From: Leifsonia sp. 71-9
Lineage (GTDB): Bacteria > Actinomycetota > Actinomycetes > Actinomycetales > Microbacteriaceae
Assembly (NCBI RefSeq): GCF_001898805.1
Contig: NZ_MKVJ01000002.1
Span: 1 to 64,000 of the forward strand
DNA length: 64,000 nt
Direction: 5' to 3'
Positions 35,251 through 41,329 of the stretch are shown here, in pieces (positions within the stretch are counted from its first letter, which is position 1; every line of letters starts with the position of its first letter). The translations under genes were made by a program, and so were the position numbers. Under the pieces are notes generated by a model. The model had not been told where the DNA came from. It worked only from the letters and a program-made list of their open reading frames with translations, and ran no database searches.

Positions 35251-36258
35251 ATGCCGTCGCCCCTGCTCGTCACCCTCGGCGAGGCCATGGTCGTCTTCTA
35301 CCCCGAGGCGCACCGGCCGCTCGCCGAGGCGACGGCCTTCGGCTCCGACGTCGGCGGCGCCGAGTTCAACGTCGCCACCTCCCTCGCCCGGCTCGGCCTG
35401 CCGACCGCGTGGGTCTCCCGGCTCGGCGCGGACGGCTTCGGCGAGCGCATCCTGCACGTCGCGGCGGACGCCGGACTCGACACGCAGGCGGTCGAGCTCG
35501 ACGAGCAGCGCCCGACCGGTCTCTACGTCAAGGAGTCCACGCCCGGGCCCGGCGGCGTCGCGACCCGGATGCACTACTACCGCCGCGATTCCGCCGCGTC
35601 CGCCCTCGGTCTGGAGCAGCTGCACGCCGCTCCGGCCGCCGACCTGCTGCGCCGCGCCTCCCACCTCCACACCAGCGGCATCACGGCGGCCCTCTCGCCG
35701 AGCGCCGCGGAGGCGACCGCCGGCCTGCGGGAGGCCGTCGGCCCGGAGACGCTCATCAGCGTGGACCTCAACTTCCGCCCCCGGCTCTGGCACGACCGCG
35801 ACACCGCCCCGCTCGACGCGCTCGTCGCCCAGGCCGACCTGCTCTTCTCCGGCCACGACGAGGCCCGGGCCCACTTCGGCCACACCGACCCCGCGCGCCT
35901 GTTCGCCGCCTTCCCGCACCTCGACGCGGTGGTGCTCAAGGAGGACGCGCACCGCGCCTCCGTGCACCGCCGGGAAGGCAGCGAGAAGCACGTCCCCTGC
36001 CTGACCGTGGAGGTCGTGGAGCCGGTGGGCGCGGGCGACGCGTTCGCCGCCGGCTTCTTGGCCGGGCTCGCCGAGGGTCGCGACGACGCGGCCTCCCTGC
36101 GCCTCGGGCATGCCCTGGCGGCGCTCACCCTGATCGGGCACGGCGACCGGCCGCTCTCGGTGCCGACCGCGGCCGAGCGCGAGACGATCGCCGGGGCCGG
36201 CGACGAGTGGTCCGGGTGGCGCGTGCACCCCGGCGAGATCCCCTGGAGGTCCGCATGA
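35251..36258 (+). CDS. PfkB family sugar kinase (2-keto-3-deoxygluconate kinase-like)
   Basis: 335 residues from ATG at 35251 with AGGAGG seven bases upstream. N-terminal GEAMVVFYP and GGAEFNVATSLARLG are typical of KDG kinases; the catalytic base is Asp263 in VGAGDAFAAGF. It would phosphorylate KDG to KDPG, the substrate of the aldolase in the divergent operon. ATGA overlap with the IclR gene. Confidence 0.9.
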   Translation: MPSPLLVTLGEAMVVFYPEAHRPLAEATAFGSDVGGAEFNVATSLARLGLPTAWVSRLGADGFGERILHVAADAGLDTQAVELDEQRPTGLYVKESTPGPGGVATRMHYYRRDSAASALGLEQLHAAPAADLLRRASHLHTSGITAALSPSAAEATAGLREAVGPETLISVDLNFRPRLWHDRDTAPLDALVAQADLLFSGHDEARAHFGHTDPARLFAAFPHLDAVVLKEDAHRASVHRREGSEKHVPCLTVEVVEPVGAGDAFAAGFLAGLAEGRDDAASLRLGHALAALTLIGHGDRPLSVPTAAERETIAGAGDEWSGWRVHPGEIPWRSA

Positions 36259-37061
36259 GTCAGTCCCTCGCCCGCGCGCTCGACGTGCTCGACCTCGTCT
36301 CCCGCGGCATCGCGACCCTCGACGCGCTGGCCGAGGAGGTCGGCGTGCACAAGACGACCGTGCTCCGCCTCCTGCAGACCCTCGAGCAGCGCGGCTTCGT
36401 CGGCCGCGACAGCTCGCACCGCTACCACCTCGGCCCGGCGGTCTTCGCCCTGGCCGAGAGCGCGCTCGACGCCCGGGATGTGCGCACCGCCGCGGCCCCG
36501 GCCCTGCGCGACCTCGCCGCCGAGACCGGTCAGACCGTGCACCTGGCGACCTACCAGGACGGCGTCGTCACCTACATCGACAAGGTGGAGTCGCGGCAGC
36601 CGCTGCGCATGTACTCCCGCGTCGGCCTCCCCGCCGCCCTGCACGCGACCGCCGTCGGCAAGGTGCTGCTGGGCGCGCTGGATGCCGCGGAGCTCGACCG
36701 CATCGTCTCCGCGGTGCCGTTCGAGCGCTACACCGAGCGCACCATCGGCAGCGCCGCCGAGCTCGTGACCGAAGTCCGCCGCAGCGCCGACCGCGGCTGG
36801 GCCGAGGACCACGAGGAGCACGAGACGTTCATGAACTGCGTCGGGGCTCCGGTCTTCGGAGCCGACGGGCGCATCGCAGCGGCCGTCTCGGTCTCGGTGC
36901 CGAACGTCGTGCTGCCCTACGAGGGCGTGCTCGGCCTCCTCCCGTCGCTGCTCGCCGCCACCGCGCGCATCTCCGCCGAGCTGGGGGCACCCGCCTCCGG
37001 CATCCCGACCGCCACCCTGCCGGGCGCGAGTGCGCCCGCCGTCCCGAAAGGCTCCGCATGA
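36255..37061 (+). CDS. IclR family transcriptional regulator
   Basis: 268 residues, starting in the ATGA overlap with the kinase gene. Winged HTH at about 18-65 (EEVGVHKTTVLRLLQTL) and the C-terminal effector domain with HLATYQDGVVTYIDK and the conserved LPAALHATAVGKVLL. It likely represses or activates this cluster through the GTTGC/GCAAC sites at 35107-35133. Many IclR members respond to KDG or aromatic acids; KDG would fit here. Confidence 0.92.
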   Translation: MSQSLARALDVLDLVSRGIATLDALAEEVGVHKTTVLRLLQTLEQRGFVGRDSSHRYHLGPAVFALAESALDARDVRTAAAPALRDLAAETGQTVHLATYQDGVVTYIDKVESRQPLRMYSRVGLPAALHATAVGKVLLGALDAAELDRIVSAVPFERYTERTIGSAAELVTEVRRSADRGWAEDHEEHETFMNCVGAPVFGADGRIAAAVSVSVPNVVLPYEGVLGLLPSLLAATARISAELGAPASGIPTATLPGASAPAVPKGSA

Positions 37062-37462
37062 CCGACCGCATCGCCGTCTCCACCACCGACGCGCCGCCGC
37101 CCGCCCACACCTTCTCGCAGGGCGTCCGCCGCGGACCGTTCCTCCAGGTCTCCGGCCAGGGGCCGGTCGACCCCGCCACCAGCGAGTACCTGCACGCGGG
37201 TGACGTGAAGGCGCAGACCATCCGCACCCTCCAGAATGTGGAGGCCATCCTCGCCGCCGGGGGCGCCACCTTCGACGACGTGATGATGCTGCGCGTCTAC
37301 CTGACGACGCGCGACGACTTCGGCCTGATGAACGAGGCGTACGGCGAGTTCGTCGGCGCACGCGTCGCGTCGGGCGTCCTCCCGGCCCGCACCACGGTCT
37401 TCACCGGCCTCCCGCGCGAAGAGATGCTCGTCGAGATCGACGCCCTCGCCGTCCTGGCCTGA
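37058..37462 (+). CDS. RidA family imine/enamine deaminase
   Basis: 134 residues, ATGA overlap with the IclR stop. The conserved Arg111 in LPARTTVF and the family C-terminal EIDALAVL are present. RidA hydrolyses reactive 2-aminoacrylate-type enamines that PLP dehydratases release. In this cluster it would speed the release of KDG from the deaminase and protect other PLP enzymes. Last gene of the plus-strand operon. Confidence 0.9.
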   Translation: MTDRIAVSTTDAPPPAHTFSQGVRRGPFLQVSGQGPVDPATSEYLHAGDVKAQTIRTLQNVEAILAAGGATFDDVMMLRVYLTTRDDFGLMNEAYGEFVGARVASGVLPARTTVFTGLPREEMLVEIDALAVLA

Positions 37463-37497
37463 CGCGCCGCCCCTCGCCCTCCGCTCCTCCCTCCCCA

Positions 37498-37552
37498 CAT
37501 TCGTGCCGAATGTCGTGAATGGGCGCCGCTAACACCGCATTCGTGCCGAATG
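37498..37552. repeat. 55-bp bipartite palindromic element, copy C
   Basis: CATTCGTGCCGAATG at 37498-37512 and an identical copy at 37538-37552, separated by 25 bp. Same architecture as copies A and B 20 kb upstream. Located in the 158-bp gap between the RidA gene and the type III PKS gene. Confidence 0.85.
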
Positions 37553-37620
37553 TCGGGAGTGGGGAGACTGCCCCGTGCCCTCCCTGTGGCGCACGGAGCC
37601 GCGGGGTGTACGTTGCGCTT

Positions 37621-38724
37621 GTGAGCCGAATCGTGTCGGTGGCGCCGGTGCTCCCGGCCCGCAGCTACCCCCAGCAGGAGATCACGACCGCGCTTCTGGG
37701 GATGATCACACCGGACCCGAAGCGCCAGGCCGTGATGCGCCGCATCCACGCCTCCAGCGGGGTCGAGACGCGCAGCCTGGTCATGCCGCTGGAGCGGTAC
37801 AGCTCGATCGCGTCGTTCCAGGAGTCGAACGACTTCTTCATCGCGGAGGGAACGACGCTCGCCGAGCGCGCCATCACCGGGGCGCTCGCCTCGGCCGGGC
37901 TCGAACCGGCCGACGTCGACTTCCTGCTCTTCACCTCGGTGACCGGCATCGCCGCCCCGTCGATCGACGCGCAGCTCGTCGCGCGGCTGGGGCTGCGTCC
38001 CGACGTCAAGCGACTGCCGAGCTTCGGGCTCGGCTGCGTGGCCGGTGCCGCAGGCATCGCCCGCGTGCACGACTACCTGGCCGGGCATCCCGGGGAGGTC
38101 GCGGTGCTGCTCTCGGTGGAGCTCTGCTCCCTCACAGTGCAGGCCAGCGACGACTCGATGGCCAACATCGTCGCGAGCGGCCTCTTCGGCGACGGCGCCG
38201 CGGCGGTCGTCATGGTCGGCGACGAGCGGGCGCAGGCTCTGGGCCTCCCGGGCCCCGAGGTCGTCGACACCCGCAGCCACATCTACCCCGACACCGCCGA
38301 CGTCATCGGCTGGGACATCGGCGGCACGGGATTCCGGATCGTCCTGAGCGCGGGCGTGCCCGAGGTGATCGAGCGCAACTTCGCCGGGGACGCCCGCGGG
38401 ATCCTCGCCGCTCACGGCCTCGAGGTCTCCGACGTCGGGGCGTGGGCCGCGCATCCCGGCGGCCCGAAGGTGCTGGAGGCGTTCGCCCAGGCGCTCGACC
38501 TGCCCGAAGGCGCCCTGGACGCGAGCTGGCGGTCGCTGGCCCGGGTCGGCAACCTGTCGTCGGCGGCGGTGCTGCACGTGCTCGCGGAGCAGCTGGACGC
38601 CCACGAACCCGGGACGGTCGGGCTGCTGTTCGCCCTCGGCCCCGGCGTGACGAGCGAGCTCGTGCTGCTGCGCTGGGCGGCCGGTGCGTCGGAGGCGCCC
38701 GCGGCGATCGGCGCGGCCGCGTGA
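37621..38724 (+). CDS. Type III polyketide synthase (alkylresorcinol/alkylpyrone type)
   Basis: 367 residues from a GTG at 37621. The catalytic triad is Cys139 in GLGCVAGAAG, His278 in AAHPGGP and Asn311 in GNLSSAA, as in thiolase-fold chalcone-synthase-like enzymes. It condenses a fatty acyl starter with malonyl-CoA units. The following ICMT-type methyltransferase and FAD monooxygenase reproduce the order of the Streptomyces griseus srsABC phenolic-lipid operon. Earlier in-frame starts run through the palindromic repeat and are rejected. Confidence 0.93.
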   Translation: MSRIVSVAPVLPARSYPQQEITTALLGMITPDPKRQAVMRRIHASSGVETRSLVMPLERYSSIASFQESNDFFIAEGTTLAERAITGALASAGLEPADVDFLLFTSVTGIAAPSIDAQLVARLGLRPDVKRLPSFGLGCVAGAAGIARVHDYLAGHPGEVAVLLSVELCSLTVQASDDSMANIVASGLFGDGAAAVVMVGDERAQALGLPGPEVVDTRSHIYPDTADVIGWDIGGTGFRIVLSAGVPEVIERNFAGDARGILAAHGLEVSDVGAWAAHPGGPKVLEAFAQALDLPEGALDASWRSLARVGNLSSAAVLHVLAEQLDAHEPGTVGLLFALGPGVTSELVLLRWAAGASEAPAAIGAAA

Positions 38725-38757
38725 TCCGGGCAGCGTCGTGATCTGGGCAGCGTCGTG
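38721..38757. repeat. Tandem 17-bp duplication at the PKS / methyltransferase junction
   Basis: GTGATCCGGGCAGCGTC (38721-38737), GTGATCTGGGCAGCGTC (38738-38754), and then GTGATCTGG, which is the actual methyltransferase start at 38755. The first copy contains the PKS stop (TGA 38722-38724). Without the two extra units the genes would overlap as GTGA. Confidence 0.85.
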
Positions 38758-39279
38758 ATCTGGTACGTAGTGCTCGTGCTGGCGACCGGCGGCGAGCGCA
38801 TCGCCGAGCTGGTCGTCTCCGCCCGCAACGCCCGCTGGTCGTTCGCCCGCGGCGGCGTCGAGTTCGGCCGCGGTCACTTCCCGCCGATGGTCGCCCTCCA
38901 CACCGGCCTGCTGCTCGCCTGCCTCGCCGAGGTGTGGTTCGGCGACCGGCCGTTCCTCCCGTGGCTGGGCTGGCCGATGTTCGCGCTGGTGCTCGCCAGC
39001 CAGGCCCTGCGCTGGTGGTGCATCGCCGCGCTCGGTCCGCGCTGGAACACGCGGGTCATCATCGTGCGCGATCTCCCGCTCGTCGCGGGCGGCCCGTACC
39101 GCTGGCTGAAGCACCCCAACTACGTCGCCGTGGTCGTGGAGGGTTTCGCCCTCCCCCTCGTGCACACCGCGTGGATCACCGCACTCGCCTTCACGGTGCT
39201 GAACGCGGTGCTGCTGCTGGCCGTGCGCATCCCGTGCGAGAACCGCGCGCTGGCCACCGTCGTCCCCGCCCGGGCATGA
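38755..39279 (+). CDS. ICMT-family methyltransferase (SrsB-like)
   Basis: 174 residues from GTG at 38755. Four or five hydrophobic segments and the C-terminal isoprenylcysteine carboxyl methyltransferase motif GGPYRWLKHPNYVAVVVE, whose RxxxHPxY and Glu bind S-adenosylmethionine. SrsB of S. griseus O-methylates alkylresorcinols. Overlaps the monooxygenase start as ATGA. Confidence 0.88.
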   Translation: MIWYVVLVLATGGERIAELVVSARNARWSFARGGVEFGRGHFPPMVALHTGLLLACLAEVWFGDRPFLPWLGWPMFALVLASQALRWWCIAALGPRWNTRVIIVRDLPLVAGGPYRWLKHPNYVAVVVEGFALPLVHTAWITALAFTVLNAVLLLAVRIPCENRALATVVPARA

Positions 39280-40319
39280 GCGGCGCCGACCTGATCGTCG
39301 TCGGCGGCGGCCCGGTCGGGCTGGCCTGCGCGATCGAGGCGCGGCTCGACGGGATGGACGTGCTCGTCGTCGAACCCCGCACCGACCCCATCGACAAGGC
39401 CTGCGGGGAGGGGCTCATGCCGGGTGCGCTCGCAGCCCTGCACCGCATCGGCGTCGACCCGTCGGGCCGGCCCCTGGCCGGCATCGCCTACATCGATCGC
39501 GACGCGCGCGTCGAGCACCGCTTCGCCGAGCGGCCGGGCCGCGGAGTGCGGCGCACCGTCCTCCAGACCGCTCTGGCCGAGCGCGCCGATGCGCTGGGCG
39601 CCAGACGGGCGGAGGGCCGGGTCACCGGCATCACGCACCAGGGCGACCGCGTGCGGCTCGAGCTCGCCGACGGGACCGCTCTCGAGTCCCCGTGGGCGAT
39701 CGCGGCGGACGGCCTCCACTCCCCGCTGCGGCGCATGCTCGGGCTCGAGCGGCGCCCGCAGGCCGAGGCGCGGCGCCGGTTCGGCGTGCGCCGGCACTAC
39801 GCGATCGAGCCGTGGAGCGACCTGGTCGAGGTGCACTGGTCCCCCGGCGCCGAGGCCTACGTCACCCCGGTCGACGACGGCACGGTCGGGGTCGCCGTCC
39901 TGGGGCGGCGTCCGCTGGACCAGGAGGCCGTGCTCGCGTCGCTGCCGGGTCTCGCCTCCCGTCTCGACGGCGCCGAGACGATCGGGACGGCGCGCGGCGC
40001 CGGGCCCCTGCTGCAGCGCGCCCGTTCCCGGTCGTCCGGGCGCACGCTGCTGGCCGGCGACGCGTCGGGTTATGTGGACGCCCTCACCGGCGAAGGGATG
40101 CGCGTCGGCTTCGCCCAGGCGCGGTCCGCCGTCGCCGCGGTGCGCGCGGGCGACACCGATCAGTACGAACGGGCCTGGCGGGCGACGACCCGGGACTTCC
40201 GGATGCTGACCTCGGCCCTCGTGATCGCCGCGCGCTCGCGCTTCCGGCCCCGCATCGTCCCCACCGCGGCCGCGCGCCCCGAGCTCTTCGGCTCCATCGT
40301 CGAGCGCCTCTCGCGCTGA
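39276..40319 (+). CDS. FAD-dependent monooxygenase (SrsC-like)
   Basis: 347 residues. FAD-binding GGGPVGLA (10-17), the CGEGLMP motif near 45-51 and LLAGDASGYVDALTGEG near 255-271 place it in the geranylgeranyl reductase/PHBH-type group. In srs operons SrsC hydroxylates the methylated alkylresorcinol ring to a hydroquinone that oxidises to a quinone. The role here follows from that comparison. It is the last gene of the three-gene operon. Confidence 0.88.
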   Translation: MSGADLIVVGGGPVGLACAIEARLDGMDVLVVEPRTDPIDKACGEGLMPGALAALHRIGVDPSGRPLAGIAYIDRDARVEHRFAERPGRGVRRTVLQTALAERADALGARRAEGRVTGITHQGDRVRLELADGTALESPWAIAADGLHSPLRRMLGLERRPQAEARRRFGVRRHYAIEPWSDLVEVHWSPGAEAYVTPVDDGTVGVAVLGRRPLDQEAVLASLPGLASRLDGAETIGTARGAGPLLQRARSRSSGRTLLAGDASGYVDALTGEGMRVGFAQARSAVAAVRAGDTDQYERAWRATTRDFRMLTSALVIAARSRFRPRIVPTAAARPELFGSIVERLSR

Positions 40320-40371
40320 CAATGCATGCATAGGAGGGTCTAAATGGTGTGCTCGACGGGGTCTCGCGGTT

Positions 40372-40408
40372 AGAATGTAGAAGATCGATTATCACCTTCT
40401 GATATTCT
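40372..40408. promoter_or_regulatory. AT-rich inverted repeat upstream of the RHH gene
   Basis: AGAATGTAGAAG (40372-40383) is mirrored by CTTCTGATATTCT (40396-40408) with one base difference in length. The region 40320-40419 is far richer in A/T than its surroundings. It is a natural candidate binding site for the ribbon-helix-helix protein that follows. Confidence 0.55.
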
Positions 40409-40419
40409 GCGAGGTCCTC

Positions 40420-40749
40420 ATGAGCCGACCCACCGATGAGAGCTCCCCCGCCCGTCGGCGCAAGCCTCCCGACACCTTGCCCTTCCGCGCCCAGCCCAGC
40501 GCGGTCGGCAGCACCGCAGGGTCGCGCCGCCGCACCACCATCACGTTCTACCTGACGGACACCCTGCGCAATCGCGCCCGATCCGTCTACCGGGCCACCT
40601 CGTTCGCCGAGCGCGACAGCAGCTGGTCCGAGATGCTCACCAAAGCCCTGCTCGCCGAGGTCGAACGCCGCGAGCTCGAGCACAACGACGGCGAGCCCTT
40701 CGTCATCACCGACGAACCACTGACCCCCGGCAGACCCATCGGGTTCTGA
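40420..40749 (+). CDS. Ribbon-helix-helix DNA-binding protein, ParB/ParG-like
   Basis: 109 residues with GAGG five bases before the ATG. A basic flexible N-terminus (about 1-38), then RRRTTITFYLTDTLRNRAR, a ribbon-helix-helix strand-helix core, then a helix EMLTKALLAEVERRELEHN and a tail ending LTPGRPIGF. This resembles the small centromere-binding partners that follow ParA genes on actinobacterial plasmids. No parA lies within the window, so it is an orphan, possibly on a chromosomal integration remnant or a chromosomal regulator. Confidence 0.78.
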   Translation: MSRPTDESSPARRRKPPDTLPFRAQPSAVGSTAGSRRRTTITFYLTDTLRNRARSVYRATSFAERDSSWSEMLTKALLAEVERRELEHNDGEPFVITDEPLTPGRPIGF

Positions 40750-40755
40750 CGGGCC

Positions 40756-40808
40756 GAGAGGGCGTCCCGCCCGGCGGATCCCCCCAACTCCCCGCGGGGC
40801 GCCCTCTC
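40756..40808 (+). terminator. Terminator hairpin after the RHH gene
   Basis: GAGAGGGCG (40756-40764) pairs perfectly with CGCCCTCTC (40800-40808) across a GC-rich loop. Lies between convergent genes, so it can serve both. Confidence 0.55.
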
Positions 40809-40827
40809 ACTCCCCCGGTCGGCACGC

Positions 40828-41196
40828 TCAGCCCTTGGCGAGCGTGCCGACCTTCTCTCCGCCATTGGCGTAGACGACGAGGTCGCTCCCGGAGACCTTC
40901 GCCGTGTTCGCGCGACTCAGCCACGGGTTCACGCCCTCGCACGCCTTCAAGGTGGAGGCGAAGGGGCCGAAGGTGAACGTGTCCCCCTTCACCGTCCCCT
41001 TGCCGGACATGGCGTTGCAGCCGTCGTTGCCGCTGAACGTCCCGTCGTCCTTGATCGTCAGGTTCGGCTGGCCGGCCGCCGACGATCCCCAGGTGCCGGT
41101 GAAGGACGACCCGGGCGAGGAGCACCCGCTGAGGGCGACGACCGCGGCGACAGCGGCGAGGGCGAGGGCGGCGCGGGCGGGTCTCAGGCTCATCAT
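40828..41196 (-). CDS. META domain lipoprotein
   Basis: 122 residues. Signal peptide with lipobox LSGC, lipidated Cys25; a second Met at position 2 could be the start. The mature part has GTWGSSA, SGNDGCNAMSG and FGPFASTLKACEG, the META/HslJ fold with the conserved Cys pair. These proteins are associated with envelope stress or novobiocin resistance in E. coli (HslJ), but no function is proven in Actinobacteria. Confidence 0.87.
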   Translation of the reverse strand: MMSLRPARAALALAAVAAVVALSGCSSPGSSFTGTWGSSAAGQPNLTIKDDGTFSGNDGCNAMSGKGTVKGDTFTFGPFASTLKACEGVNPWLSRANTAKVSGSDLVVYANGGEKVGTLAKG

Positions 41197-41329
41197 GACT
41201 CACACCGTAGTGGTCGGGCCGAGCGGCGGAAAGATGCATTCGCCGCACGGCCCGGAGCCGTCGGCGGGCACGGCGAAGCGGGCCGTCGATGCACGATCGA
41301 CCGACGGCCCGCGCGCCGTGCTCACGCGA

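Noticed and set aside
31565-35251. Single 1228-codon minus-strand fusion protein
   Set aside because: The frame joins the antisense or out-of-frame part of the deaminase and aldolase genes with the deacylase; the internal starts, ATGA overlaps and domain boundaries show separate genes.
40320-40420. Plasmid origin or attachment site near the RHH gene
   Set aside because: No iteron array, integrase, tRNA gene or direct-repeat boundary is visible; only one inverted repeat is present.
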